Below, piece by piece: positions 8,982 through 19,210 of a stretch of DNA of 64,000 bases. The DNA lies in NCBI RefSeq assembly GCF_024623785.1, contig NZ_JANKBZ010000011.1, forward strand, positions 62,001-126,000, written 5' to 3'. The notes below the pieces were generated by a model, which was not told the DNA's origin, did not search any database, and saw nothing but the letters and a program-made list of their open reading frames with translations. Numbering within the stretch: the stretch's first letter is position 1; each line of letters starts with the position of its first letter. A program made the position numbers and the translations under genes. Source of the stretch: Archangium lipolyticum (GTDB lineage: Bacteria > Myxococcota > Myxococcia > Myxococcales > Myxococcaceae).

Positions 8982-10355
8982 ATGGCGCGCATCCTCCTTT
9001 TGGATGACGAGAAGCTGGCCCAGACCCTCTACGGCGACTACCTGCGCGCCGTGGGGCACGAGGTTACGGCGGTCTCCAGCATCCAGGAGGCCAAGGCGGC
9101 ACTGGCCGACGGCCGCTACGACACCGTGGTGACGGATCTCATCCTCCCCAGCGGTGACGGAATGGAGGTGCTGCGCCACACGAAGGAGCACCACCCGGGC
9201 ATCGAGGTGGTGGTCATCACCGGCCTGGACAAGGTGGACCCGGCGGTGCGCGCCATCAAGAGCGGGGCCGCCGAGTACCTCGTCAAGCCGGTGGCGCCGG
9301 AGGTGCTCCAGCACGCGGTGCAGCGGGCGCTCGCCACGCGCGAGCTGCTGCGGGAGAACGCCGCGCTGCGCCGGTACGTCTCCTTGTTGGAGACAGGACA
9401 GCGCATCTCCACCACGCTCGACCGGAGCCGGTTGGCGGAAGCCGCCTGTGCCTCCTTCCTGGCCATGGGCTCGGCCGACGCGGTGATGCTGTTCGAGCAC
9501 GACAGCACGGGCCGTCCGCGGCAGTTGGGCGATCAGGGCGTGGCTGGCGCGCTCCGGACCTCCCTGGTCCCCGTCCTCACGCCGCACCTCGGGACGTCCC
9601 GGGAGACGCGCGTGGTGGAGGAGGTGCCGGGCCCCTGGCCGCGAGCCCTCGTGGTGCCCGCGCTGGACGGAGAGGCGCTGCTCGGCCACGCCGTGCTGTT
9701 CTACCCCGGCTCGCCGCCCGAGGGCATCGCCGAGGCCACCAGCTTCCTCGCCCGCTGCCTGGCGCTCGCCCTGCGCAACCTGGGCCGCATCGCCGAGGTG
9801 GAGGACCTGGCCTACCTGGACGATCTCACCCACCTCTTCAACACCCGCTACCTGCACCTGGTGTTGGATCGCGAGCTGAAGAGCGCCCAGCAGACGCAGG
9901 GGGTCTTCAGCCTCCTCTTCCTGGACCTGGACTACTTCAAGACCATCAACGACACGCACGGGCACATGGTGGGCTCGCAGGTGCTGGTGGAGATGGCACG
10001 CGTGCTCAAGGGCTGTGTGCGGGACCACGACGTGGCGGTGCGCTACGGCGGGGACGAGTACGTGGTGCTGCTGCGAGGCACGGACTCGGGCGGCGCGTTG
10101 AAGGTGGCCGAGCGCATCCGGCGCACCGTGGAGAACCACCGCTTCCTGGCGCGTGAGGGACAGTCGATGTCGCTCTCGACGTGCATCGGCGTGGCCAGCT
10201 TCCCCGAGCACACGCGGGACAAGGCCACGCTGTTGGACCTGGCGGACCGGGCCATGTACCGGGGCAAGAAGGGCACCCGGAACGTCGTCTACATGGCGGC
10301 GAGGGATCTGGAGGCCACCCCCGAGGCGCGCCACAGCCAGCCCACCGGGAGCTGA
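8982..10355 (+). CDS. Receiver-GGDEF diguanylate cyclase response regulator
   Basis: A 457-residue protein. The N-terminal receiver (LLLDDEK, VVTDLILPSGDG with the phospho-Asp, YLVKPVAPE) is followed by a GAF-like middle region (about 140-275) and a C-terminal GGDEF domain with LDLDYFKTINDTHGH and the active-site RYGGDEYVVL. GGDEF proteins make cyclic di-GMP from two GTP. Because the GG(D/E)EF signature is intact as GGDEY and the substrate motifs are present, it is probably active and phosphorylation-controlled. ATG 8982 is chosen over a GTG one codon earlier. It is convergent with the ferritin-like gene (9 bp between stops). Confidence 0.9.
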   Translation: MARILLLDDEKLAQTLYGDYLRAVGHEVTAVSSIQEAKAALADGRYDTVVTDLILPSGDGMEVLRHTKEHHPGIEVVVITGLDKVDPAVRAIKSGAAEYLVKPVAPEVLQHAVQRALATRELLRENAALRRYVSLLETGQRISTTLDRSRLAEAACASFLAMGSADAVMLFEHDSTGRPRQLGDQGVAGALRTSLVPVLTPHLGTSRETRVVEEVPGPWPRALVVPALDGEALLGHAVLFYPGSPPEGIAEATSFLARCLALALRNLGRIAEVEDLAYLDDLTHLFNTRYLHLVLDRELKSAQQTQGVFSLLFLDLDYFKTINDTHGHMVGSQVLVEMARVLKGCVRDHDVAVRYGGDEYVVLLRGTDSGGALKVAERIRRTVENHRFLAREGQSMSLSTCIGVASFPEHTRDKATLLDLADRAMYRGKKGTRNVVYMAARDLEATPEARHSQPTGS

Positions 10356-10364
10356 GCGCCGGGC

Positions 10365-10760
10365 TCAGCGCCGCAGCGAACCCACCGTCATCCGCTTGTC
10401 CAGGCCGGAGGAGTCCGCCCGCGAGCGGCTCTCCCCCCCCTCGCCCGCCGACTCGACGGCCTCGTGCGGGGCGCCGGAGACGATGAGCCGGAACTTCTCG
10501 GACATGACCTTGATGTGCTCGGCCTGGGCGGGATCCAACGTGGCGATGAGCTGCCAGAAGAGCGCGGCGTGCTCACGCTCCTCGTCCATGACATGCCGGA
10601 GGATGGCCTTGGCCGCCTCGTTGTCCGTGGCCTCGATATGGGCGGCGTAGAGATTGATGGCGTCCAGCTCCGCCTCCATGTCCAGACGGATGGCACGGGC
10701 CAGCTCCGAGTCCGTCAACTTCCTGGGCACCATCGAGTGGAACGGATTGGTCTGCGGCAT
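10365..10760 (-). CDS. Ferritin-like (encapsulin-cargo-type) protein
   Basis: A 131-residue helical protein. Two iron-ligand helices are visible: RLDMEAELDAINLYAAHIEA (about 25-44) and MDEEREHAALFW (about 58-69), giving the E...ExxH pattern of half-ferritins such as encapsulated ferritin and rubrerythrin-type domains. Residues 100-131 form a disordered tail (SAGEGGESRSRADSSGLDKR, MTVGSLRR) whose last few residues could be a cargo-loading peptide for an encapsulin shell, but no encapsulin gene is in the window. Probable role: iron oxidation or storage. The start is ATG 10760. Confidence 0.75.
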   Translation of the reverse strand: MPQTNPFHSMVPRKLTDSELARAIRLDMEAELDAINLYAAHIEATDNEAAKAILRHVMDEEREHAALFWQLIATLDPAQAEHIKVMSEKFRLIVSGAPHEAVESAGEGGESRSRADSSGLDKRMTVGSLRR

Positions 10761-10901
10761 GGAAGACTCTCCGAGGACATACGGCCAGTATGAGCGGACC
10801 GTGTAGGCGCCCGGGAGCATCCGTGTCCCGGGGGCCTCGGTCAACGGAATCCAGCGCCTCGCGTTGCGGCCGGGCGGGTGGCTCGGCCATGCTGATGAAC
10901 C

Positions 10902-12482
10902 ATGGACATCCCGGCCCCGCTCGCGCTCCTGCTCCAGTCGTTGGAAGCGGGAGACCTGCCGGCGGCGAAGGCTGCCGCCGCGGAGCTGCAACGGACCAGT
11001 GCCATCACCACCCAGCTCGCGGCCGAGGTCCTCCACGAGCTGCGTCAGCCGCTGTTGGGCGTGAAGGCCTATACCCAGCTGCTCACGGAGGAGATCGGCA
11101 CGCGAGGCCCGCTGCGGCAGATGCTGGCCCAGGTGGAGCGGATGGAGCAGATCATCTCCGACTTCACCCGGCTGGCCAGCGAGCGCCCCGCGCCGCAGCA
11201 GCGGGTGCCGCTGGTGACGCACGTGCAGGCGGCGGCACGCGCCTTCGCGCTCAACCCGGACTCGTCGCGCATCTCGCTGCAGCTGGAGGCGCCCGATGCA
11301 CCGCTCGAGGTGCAGGGCAACGGCCGGCTGTTGGAGCAGCTCACGCTCAACCTGCTCAACAACGCGCGCGACGCGGCGACGGGGCGGGGGCTGGTGAAGG
11401 TGGTGCTGGGGCGCGAGGGGCGGTCGCCGGTGATGTACGTGGCGGACTGGGGCCCGGGGATTCCCGAGGCCGTGCGCCACCGCCTCTTCGAGCCCTACGT
11501 GACGGGCAGCAAGCGCGGCACCGGGCTGGGGCTCGCGGTGTGCAAGCGCATCGCGCAGGAGCACCACGCACAGCTGGAGCTCGTGCCGGCCTCGGTGCTG
11601 CCGGACCAGCCGCCGCCCACCACGGTCTTCCGCATCCTCTTCCCCGCTCCGGACGCCGTCCCGGTCGCCGCAGCCCGCGCCCCACTCTCCCCCTCCCCTG
11701 CCCCCTCGCGCCGCCGCCTGCTGGTGGTGGACGACGAGGAGATCATCCGCAGCGTCTTCAAGGACCTGATGAGCCGGGAGTGCGAGGTGCTCGAGGCGGC
11801 CAACGCCGAGGAGGCGCTGGCGCACCTGAAGCGCGAGCCGGTGGACCTCATCGTCACGGACAAGAACCTGCCGGGCCTGTCGGGACTGGAGCTGGCGCAG
11901 CAGGCACGCCGGTTGGATCCCAACTCGCGCGTCATCCTGATGACGGGCTATCCCTCGCTGGTGACGGCGCAGCAGGCGCTGGAGCTGGGACTGCTGGACT
12001 ACCTGCTCAAACCCTTCGACGACATCCGCGAGGTGCGCGCGAAGCTGCGCGAGGCCCTCTCCCACGCGCCCCCGGCCCGTCCAGGGCTGCGCCCGGGGAG
12101 CAGCCGGGTGGACGTGCTCGATGACAGCCCCGCCTCGGCGCGGAGGGCCACCGAGGCGCTCGCCCAGCTGGGACTGGAGGCGCGGGTGCTGACCACGGCC
12201 TCCGAGGAACCCACCACGGACCCCCCAGCGGCGGTGGTGGTGAGCTGGGACCTGAGCACCGCCTACGGACGGCAGGCACTGGAGCTGGCCCGGAAACAAT
12301 CCCGGGGAGCCCCCTTCGTGGTGCTGGCCGAGTACCTCTCCCAAGAGACGGTACTGGAGGCCCTGCGAGCGGGAGCCGCGGGGTGCCTGGCGCGAGAACT
12401 GGAGGCACACGAGCTCAGCCACGAGCTCTCGCGAATCCTGGGCCACGCCTCCCCCTCTCCCTCTGGGAGAGGGCCGGGGTGA
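10902..12482 (+). CDS. Hybrid sensor histidine kinase with two receiver domains
   Basis: A 526-residue cytoplasmic hybrid kinase. It has no N-terminal sensor domain beyond about 35 residues. The H-box HELRQPLLG has its phospho-His at residue 45; NLLNNARDA and a GTGLGLAVCKRI G-box complete the ATPase domain. Receiver 1 (about 267-385) is canonical, with VVDDEE, phospho-Asp in IVTDKNLPG, and LLKPFDD. The C-terminal region (about 400-520) looks like a second, degenerate receiver: it lacks a clear phospho-Asp motif and the conserved Lys. It may receive signals from other soluble kinases or sense through the short N-terminus. It is convergent with groEL, with a terminator between. Confidence 0.9.
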   Translation: MDIPAPLALLLQSLEAGDLPAAKAAAAELQRTSAITTQLAAEVLHELRQPLLGVKAYTQLLTEEIGTRGPLRQMLAQVERMEQIISDFTRLASERPAPQQRVPLVTHVQAAARAFALNPDSSRISLQLEAPDAPLEVQGNGRLLEQLTLNLLNNARDAATGRGLVKVVLGREGRSPVMYVADWGPGIPEAVRHRLFEPYVTGSKRGTGLGLAVCKRIAQEHHAQLELVPASVLPDQPPPTTVFRILFPAPDAVPVAAARAPLSPSPAPSRRRLLVVDDEEIIRSVFKDLMSRECEVLEAANAEEALAHLKREPVDLIVTDKNLPGLSGLELAQQARRLDPNSRVILMTGYPSLVTAQQALELGLLDYLLKPFDDIREVRAKLREALSHAPPARPGLRPGSSRVDVLDDSPASARRATEALAQLGLEARVLTTASEEPTTDPPAAVVVSWDLSTAYGRQALELARKQSRGAPFVVLAEYLSQETVLEALRAGAAGCLARELEAHELSHELSRILGHASPSPSGRGPG

Positions 12483-12510
12483 GGGTATCCACCCCTCGGG
12501 TTCCACCCCT

Positions 12511-12559
12511 GAAAACACCGCGGCCCCGAGCGCCTCCGTGAGGAAGTCACCCGGGGCCG
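12511..12559 (-). terminator. Rho-independent terminator of groEL
   Basis: An 8-bp stem CGGCCCCG/CGGGGCCG (12521-12528 with 12552-12559) encloses a smaller CCTC/GAGG hairpin. On the minus strand it is followed by a run of four T residues (12515-12512). It sits 26 bp downstream of the groEL stop. Confidence 0.6.
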
Positions 12560-12584
12560 AAGCATCAACCCGACTCAGACCGTC

Positions 12585-14225
<1,641 letters not shown>

Positions 14226-14279
14226 CGTAACCTCCTGAAAAGATTGAAGAATGGACTACGCAGGCCGGACGTACCGGGG

Positions 14280-14306
14280 TTAGCACTCGGCCCAGGCGAG
14301 CGCCAA
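14280..14306. promoter_or_regulatory. CIRCE operator (HrcA site) of groEL
   Basis: TTAGCACTC - 9 nt - GAGCGCCAA. The consensus CIRCE is TTAGCACTC-N9-GAGTGCTAA, so one arm is perfect, the spacing exact, and the other arm has two changes. It lies 55 bp upstream of the groEL ATG, overlapping the expected transcription start, where HrcA would block transcription until heat shock. Confidence 0.85.
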
Positions 14307-14332
14307 AATAAGAGCCGGGCCGGGCTTGTCAA
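14305..14332 (-). promoter_or_regulatory. Sigma-70-type groEL promoter
   Basis: On the minus strand, a perfect -35 hexamer TTGACA (14332-14327) is followed after 16 bp by TATTTT (14310-14305). The CIRCE element overlaps the -10 box and extends through the expected start point, the usual arrangement for HrcA repression. Confidence 0.65.
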
Positions 14333-14382
14333 CACGGAACGCAGGGGCTGTGGGGGACAGGACGGCCCGGACGCCGGGTGGG

Positions 14383-14739
14383 CTACTCGGCGAAGCGCAC
14401 CAGGTTGAGAAGCTGATTGAAGTCCAGGGGCTTCTCCAGGGTCATGGCCACGCCCTTGCGCAGACCCTTGTCCTGGACGTTTCCGTCGGCATTGCCCGTC
14501 ATGAGGATGACGGAGGTGTTCTGGTGACGGGGGTCGGCCTTGAGCATGGCGGTGAACTGGATGCCGTCCATGTGGGGCATCCGGTAGTCGCTGATGACGA
14601 GGCCGACCTCGTGGCGCTCGAGGATGTCGAGGGCCTGCAAGGCGTCTGCCGCGGAATAGACGGTGTACCCGTGCTTCTCGAGGAACCGAGAGAGCAGCGT
14701 GCACAGCTCGACGTCATCGTCCACGACCAGAATGTTCAC
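14383..14739 (-). CDS. Stand-alone receiver protein (CheY-like)
   Basis: A 118-residue single receiver domain: acidic pair in VVDDDVEL, phospho-acceptor Asp in LVISDYRMPHMDG (near residue 51), switch residue in VILMTGNAD, and the conserved Lys in LEKPLDFNQLL. There is no output domain, so it acts through protein contacts or a phosphorelay. The start is a GTG at 14739 with AGGG just upstream. It lies between orphan groEL and the divergent TPR-peptidase gene; no kinase is adjacent, though the hybrid kinase at 10.9 kb is the nearest candidate partner. Confidence 0.9.
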   Translation of the reverse strand: MNILVVDDDVELCTLLSRFLEKHGYTVYSAADALQALDILERHEVGLVISDYRMPHMDGIQFTAMLKADPRHQNTSVILMTGNADGNVQDKGLRKGVAMTLEKPLDFNQLLNLVRFAE

Positions 14740-14819
14740 GGACCCTTACGAGCGGGAGACAGGGGGGCGCGGAACGTAACAGCCGCTCCGCACGTTGACA
14801 ACGCGCGGAAGGGGTTCGT

Positions 14820-15908
14820 ATGTGGCCGCGCATGGGGAAGCGTACGTCGAAACAGGCGGCGCCGTCGGACGTGGAGGTACGGCTCGACGGGGTGGCGGAG
14901 GCATTCGAGGAAGGAGCCTTCGAGGAGGCCCTGGCCGGGGTGGAGCGACTGCTGGCCGAGGCGCCCGAGCTCCCGGAGGCCCTGCACTGGCGTGCGGCGG
15001 CCCTGGTGGAGCTGGGGCACCTGGAGGAAGCCGTGGAGGCGTACGGGCGGGCCCTGAAGGTGTCGCCGGACGACCTGGAGCTGCTGTTCGGGGCCGCCGA
15101 GTGCCTGGTGGGCCGGGCGGGAGACGAGCGCGAGGCGGTGGAGGAGGGCCTCGCCCTGTGCGCGAGGGGCCGGAAGATGGCCCAGCGGGCGGGCGACGTG
15201 GAGCTGCTCTTCGAGTTCCTCCTGCTGGAGGGCACGGGGCTGAACCAGGTGGGCGAGTGTGTGCAGGCGCTGGCGAGCCTGGAGGCGGCGCTGGGGCACA
15301 TGCCGAGGTCGGTGGAGGCGAGGCTGGAGCGGGCCATCGCCTTGTTCGAGCTGTGCCGGTTCCCGGAGGCGCAGGCGGCGTTCGAGGAGGTGCTGAGGGA
15401 CGCGGCGGACGAACCGTGGGCGCATCACTACTTGGGGCTGCTGGCGGAGCGGCGGGGAGACGGGAAGGAGGCGCGCAAGCGGTTCGGGAAGGCGCAGACG
15501 CTGGCGCCGGAGGAGTTCCCCCCGCCGGTGGAGCTGGGCGAGGAGGCGTTCGACAAGGCGGTGGAGGACGCGGTGAAGGCGCTGCCCGGGCACGTGAAGG
15601 AGTACCTGGACAACGTGACGATCGCGGTGGAGGAGATTCCGAAGGACGAGGACTTGCTGGGGGAGTCGCCGCCGCTGTCGCCGTGCATCCTGGGGGTGTT
15701 CCGGGGCTCGCCGGTGGGAGAGCGGAACAGCATCCTGGGGGGATTCGATCCGTACCCGGCGTCGATCGTGCTGTACCAGAAGAACCTGGAGCGCTTCGCG
15801 AAGACGCGGGAGGAGCTCATCGAGCAGATCGGCATCACGGTGATGCACGAGGTGGGTCACCTGATGGGGCTCGACGAGGACGATCTGTGGGAGCGCGGGC
15901 TGGACTGA
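14820..15908 (+). CDS. TPR protein with C-terminal zincin metallopeptidase domain
   Basis: A 362-residue protein. Residues about 20-235 are TPR-like helical repeats (EALHWRAAALVELGHLEEAV and similar units). Residues about 240-362 match the short zincin family (DUF1025/PF06262-type): the motif HEVGHLMGLDEDD near the C-terminus is HExxHxxGxxD with the metal ligands and catalytic Glu intact. There is no signal peptide, so it is probably cytoplasmic. The fusion of protein-binding repeats to a minimal peptidase suggests recruitment to a partner. Its stop is 46 bp before tRNA-Sec. Function in vivo is unknown. Confidence 0.8.
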   Translation: MWPRMGKRTSKQAAPSDVEVRLDGVAEAFEEGAFEEALAGVERLLAEAPELPEALHWRAAALVELGHLEEAVEAYGRALKVSPDDLELLFGAAECLVGRAGDEREAVEEGLALCARGRKMAQRAGDVELLFEFLLLEGTGLNQVGECVQALASLEAALGHMPRSVEARLERAIALFELCRFPEAQAAFEEVLRDAADEPWAHHYLGLLAERRGDGKEARKRFGKAQTLAPEEFPPPVELGEEAFDKAVEDAVKALPGHVKEYLDNVTIAVEEIPKDEDLLGESPPLSPCILGVFRGSPVGERNSILGGFDPYPASIVLYQKNLERFAKTREELIEQIGITVMHEVGHLMGLDEDDLWERGLD

Positions 15909-15954
15909 AGGGCGGCGTTGACGCGGGAGGCGGGGCCCGGCAGTAATCGCGAGT

Positions 15955-16050
15955 GGTAGGACCTCCGGACCTGGTGGCCGGCCCGGTCTTCAAAACCGGT
16001 GGGGGGCATGGAGACATGTCCCTGGGAGGTTCGATTCCTCTGTCCTACCG
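15955..16050 (+). tRNA. selC: tRNA-Sec (anticodon TCA)
   Basis: A 96-nt gene with the selenocysteine-tRNA layout: 8-bp acceptor stem GGTAGGAC/GTCCTACC (15955-15962 with 16042-16049), discriminator G, anticodon stem CCGGT/ACCGG closing the loop CTTCAAA with anticodon TCA at 15990-15992, a long variable arm, and a T-arm GGAGG-TTCGATT-CCTCT. TCA reads UGA codons in cooperation with SelA and SelB, which are not in the window. The 3' part from the first base of the anticodon loop is repeated at 48245-48308, so this is the reconstituted attachment site of the island. Confidence 0.93.
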
Positions 16051-16051
16051 A
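15988..16051 (+). repeat. attL: 64-bp direct repeat inside tRNA-Sec
   Basis: This repeat is identical over 64 bp to 48245-48308. It begins at the first nucleotide of the anticodon loop and ends one base past the tRNA. This is the classic target of tyrosine-integrase elements in tRNA genes: the element's copy restores the tRNA while the displaced host 3' half marks the other end. Confidence 0.93.
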
Positions 16052-16136
16052 TCCTTTTCTCCGCTGAATTCAAGGGCTTGTGGCTGTTGGACCGCTGGGT
16101 CCAAGTGTTCGGACGGGTACGCAGGCGTTCAGTCGA

Positions 16137-16158
16137 TTACGTACAGCTTGCGTACAAG
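16137..16158. repeat. Putative integrase arm sites, left end
   Basis: TTACGTACAG followed by TTGCGTACAAG, about 90 bp inside attL. The same TACGTACAA core occurs three times near the integrase (48167-48203). Short repeats flanking the att core at both ends are expected binding sites for the integrase N-terminal domain. Confidence 0.5.
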
Positions 16159-16538
16159 ATGGCGCGGACCTCCGCCTCGCGCGATTGCCGGTGGGTGACC
16201 ATCAACCCCGGTGATGTTCAGCCGGTTCGCGACCGCCCCCCGCTTGTGCCCACCAGCAGAGACCACTATGGTCGCTCCGCGCTCTTCGGTCTCCCTCGAG
16301 ATGGGAGGGAGAAGCACCGACCCAATCGGGCCCGTGCTTCTCTTGCGGCACACGCCAGAACGTAGTTCCCAGGCTGTAGTGGGGCTCTTTCTGGATCTGC
16401 CAATCCCTCGCTCCTCGGTCCGAAGCCGCCGCGGCTACGTCGGCATCGGTGCCGTCCGCTGCGGGGGGCCGTGTGCGACATAGGGCTTGGCCCCCATCAT
16501 GAATTGAGCGCCTCTCTGGGAGAGGAGCGCTCTCGTTG
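16159..16538. other. Left-end intergenic region of the island
   Basis: No convincing gene. Just before the next gene there is an inverted repeat around 16507-16534 (GAGCGC...GCGCTC) that could be an operator or part of the leader. Confidence 0.4.
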
Positions 16539-18548
16539 ATGAGGGATGAGCAGATGTCCACGGAAACCCCAACCCAGTACGAGACCGAGCGACCTCTCAC
16601 TCAGGTCACCCTGCCTAAAGAGCCATCGCGCGCCCACCTCACGGAGCGGCTCGTCCGCGAGTACGAGATGCGGCCTGAGCACGCGGCCGCCATTGGTCGC
16701 GCTCTCGTCGACCCCACCGCCGTACGACGACAGCTCGATTCTCCCCTGATCAAGCGGTTCCCCGGCGGCGTCGCGAAGTTCCTCATCGCCGACGTGTTCA
16801 CGCCGATGATCTCGGTGAACCCGGTGAACCCCCGTGAGAGAGAACGCCGTGCCTACCCCGTGTCGGGAATGGGAGGAGGCGCGAAGAACAAGACCCTGAC
16901 GGTGGAGGCGGACAGCACTAACACCGCTCTCATCCTCACTGGTGATAGCCCCGAACACGTCGAGGAGATCCTACGAGACTCGGCTGCCCACCTGCGTCAC
17001 CAGAATGCGTCCCTCGGGGAGGACATCGGGGTTGATGGCGCCCTTGAACCCCTGACGGTAGCACTTACCGAGATCCGCCATCGGGACGGCGCCGACAAGG
17101 TCGTCGCGCTCACCGCGATGGACGGAGCAACCCGCGTGTCCTGGTGCCACCAGTTCACGTCCTTCGACTCGGCTGACGTGGTGTACCGACTGACCAGCGC
17201 GGACCCCCGCACCTGGCGTGCTGAACTCGGACGCATCACCGCCATTCAGAACCGGCCCCTCGGAGAAACAACGTTCGAGGAGCGGCGAGCGCACCGTGCG
17301 CTGGTCGCGCAAGCGAGGATCCTGCTCTCAATCGAGCCCGTGCGGCCAGGCGCGGTGGTGCCGAGCATCGTCGAGGCGATAAGGGCGATCCTGGCCGAGA
17401 TCCACGTCGCGCCCCCGAAGGGTTGGCCCGAGGGGTCGCAAATCGACGAGATCGCAGACAAGGTTCTCGACCTTCTGCTGGACGCAGGGCGAATCACCGA
17501 GACCGAGCGTAACTACCTCATGGGGATGATCCCGCCCGACCAGCTCAAGCGCCATGGGTTCTCGGTGTACCCCGATGTGCGGGCGGCCAAGCTTCTGCGC
17601 GTCTTCCATGACGAACGCAATAGCGCGGTGATTTCGGCGGCGGTCCGCGGACTCGGCGAGAAGAAGCGGCTGGCAAAGGACGACAAGATCAAGCTCGCCG
17701 CTGAGTTGATCATGCGCCCCTACCGCCACATCTATCGTCGGCCGGGGAATGACCTGCTCGTCCATGCCGTGCGCTCGGCCGTGCAGCGCACCTTCACGCT
17801 GCCGGGCGTCCGCAAGAATACCTCGTGGGAAATCAGTCCCCGCGCGCTGGAAGAGGCGCGCCTCGCGGAACTGAGGGACGCAGCTCTCGCTGAGCTGCGC
17901 GCGAATCCGAGCAGCGAGGAATTGGGAGCGGCTCGCCTGGAGCTGGGCATCCTCGCCTCCTACTGGCTGACCGCCACCCGAGCGTTGCAGCGCGATACGC
18001 CCCAGGACACGCGGGGTCCGTCGGCCATCATCGTGCGGATGCTGCGAGATGAGCGCGGCATCCACCAGATCTACCAAGTGATCGTGGACGGACGTCACGA
18101 GCCCTCGAACATCAGCCGGGCCGCTCGCCGAATCCAACTCGTGGAGAAGAACGGCGACAAGCAGGTGGACTTCATAGAGCTCGCTGGCGGTGACTACGAG
18201 CGTGTAAACGACGACTGGATCCGTCACTCGTTCCACGAGGCCCAGAGCGCTCCGGTGCCCCAGAAGAATCTGCCGCCCATCGACCAGATGATGGAACTCG
18301 TGCGGCAGGCCACCAAGCACGGGCGTGAGCTGAAAGAGCTGATGGACAAGATCGTAAAGGTCAAGGACGAGCACGGAGACATCATCGCGGAGAGGTATGG
18401 GGTTCCCCGTCCCCAGGAAATCGACATTGAAGATGTCCTCAGGGACGCGGCCGACAACTTCCGGAGCTGGATCCGCCAGCACGAAAGATCGAGCCGCGTC
18501 ATCGCGTCCTCCGACGAGCATCTGCGCAGCGACGAGCAGGTCGGCTAG
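16539..18548 (+). CDS. Large protein of unknown function with a DGxTR motif
   Basis: A 669-residue soluble protein; I do not recognise a named family. It has no signal peptide or TM segment. A ParB/DndB-reminiscent motif, ALTAMDGATR, lies near residues 191-200; ParB- and DGQHR-type domains carry DGxxR at this kind of position, which is the only domain hint. The middle and C-terminal parts are helical and rich in charged residues. ATG 16539 follows a GAGAGGAG; ATG 16554 (MSTETP) is an alternative with AGGGATGAG upstream. The GIY-YIG gene follows 17 bp later, with a shared terminator beyond it, so the two form a transcription unit. Possible defence or DNA-metabolism role; inference only. Confidence 0.6.
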   Translation: MRDEQMSTETPTQYETERPLTQVTLPKEPSRAHLTERLVREYEMRPEHAAAIGRALVDPTAVRRQLDSPLIKRFPGGVAKFLIADVFTPMISVNPVNPRERERRAYPVSGMGGGAKNKTLTVEADSTNTALILTGDSPEHVEEILRDSAAHLRHQNASLGEDIGVDGALEPLTVALTEIRHRDGADKVVALTAMDGATRVSWCHQFTSFDSADVVYRLTSADPRTWRAELGRITAIQNRPLGETTFEERRAHRALVAQARILLSIEPVRPGAVVPSIVEAIRAILAEIHVAPPKGWPEGSQIDEIADKVLDLLLDAGRITETERNYLMGMIPPDQLKRHGFSVYPDVRAAKLLRVFHDERNSAVISAAVRGLGEKKRLAKDDKIKLAAELIMRPYRHIYRRPGNDLLVHAVRSAVQRTFTLPGVRKNTSWEISPRALEEARLAELRDAALAELRANPSSEELGAARLELGILASYWLTATRALQRDTPQDTRGPSAIIVRMLRDERGIHQIYQVIVDGRHEPSNISRAARRIQLVEKNGDKQVDFIELAGGDYERVNDDWIRHSFHEAQSAPVPQKNLPPIDQMMELVRQATKHGRELKELMDKIVKVKDEHGDIIAERYGVPRPQEIDIEDVLRDAADNFRSWIRQHERSSRVIASSDEHLRSDEQVG

Positions 18549-18565
18549 GTGGGGCGGAGGCGAGC

Positions 18566-18976
18566 ATGAACCAACAGCTCTATCTCCAGTCGTTTCAGCT
18601 TACGCGCGGATGGGGCCGGGAGGCGCTCAGTGAGGCAATTCCCGGCTGGATGGTGGCCGAGCTGCCCGTGTCCACCGGTATCTACATCACGTGTGGCTTC
18701 GACCAACTCGTGCGTTACGTGGGTTCCGCCCACCGCCCGGGTGTTACTCACGGCGTGTACCGGCGGATTACTGAGCACCCAGTGCCCTGGCAGCTCCAGT
18801 GGGAGTGGTTCTGGATTATCCCGCTCAGGAACGAGACCCCGCTCGACGTTGTGCGCGCCATCGAGGGTCAAGTGATCGACCTGCTCAATCCCCCGATGAA
18901 CCGCAAGCGCCATCCGCTGAAATTCGTACCGATGTACCGAGAACTCAAACGCCACGCGGACTCGCAGGCCGCATGA
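18566..18976 (+). CDS. GIY-YIG nuclease-superfamily protein
   Basis: A 136-residue single-domain protein. The GIY-YIG elements appear in order: GIYI (about 38-41), RYVGS (about 50-54) in the YxG position, Arg in VYRRITEH, the metal-ligand Glu in AIEGQVIDLL and Asn in NPPMN. These are the residues expected of an active GIY-YIG nuclease, which cuts DNA with a single metal ion. It follows the 669-aa unknown gene by 17 bp and is closed by a strong terminator, so they probably act together. It lacks the extra domains of UvrC, homing enzymes or Eco29kI-type restriction enzymes, so the partner may provide targeting. Confidence 0.7.
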   Translation: MNQQLYLQSFQLTRGWGREALSEAIPGWMVAELPVSTGIYITCGFDQLVRYVGSAHRPGVTHGVYRRITEHPVPWQLQWEWFWIIPLRNETPLDVVRAIEGQVIDLLNPPMNRKRHPLKFVPMYRELKRHADSQAA

Positions 18977-19048
18977 CCGGGAGGTTGGCGGCGTCGCTCA
19001 CCTTGGTCGCCACCATCCAGTAGGCCCGTGCGCTCCGCAGTTCAACGA

Positions 19049-19084
19049 CGGCGGCCCTCTTCCCAGGGTCGCCGTTTATTCTTT
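19049..19084 (+). terminator. Rho-independent terminator after the GIY-YIG gene
   Basis: A 10-bp stem CGGCGGCCCT/AGGGTCGCCG (one G-T pair) with a 6-nt loop, followed by TTTATTCTTT. It lies 70 bp beyond the GIY-YIG stop. Confidence 0.85.
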
Positions 19085-19210
19085 CAACCCCTCCAGCCAA
19101 CCGCCTCTACTAATACACTCAATGGACCTCCACGCCCGTGGCTGTCCGACCGCTTCATCCCCTTCATACGTCTTGCTTCTACGGCACCGAGCAAGGGCAG
19201 CAGCCGAGTC

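Noticed and set aside
10761-12518. Upstream extension of the ferritin-like frame to 717 codons
   Set aside because: The extension lies antisense to the hybrid kinase and has no protein-like pattern; only the last 131 codons from ATG 10760 form a ferritin-like protein.
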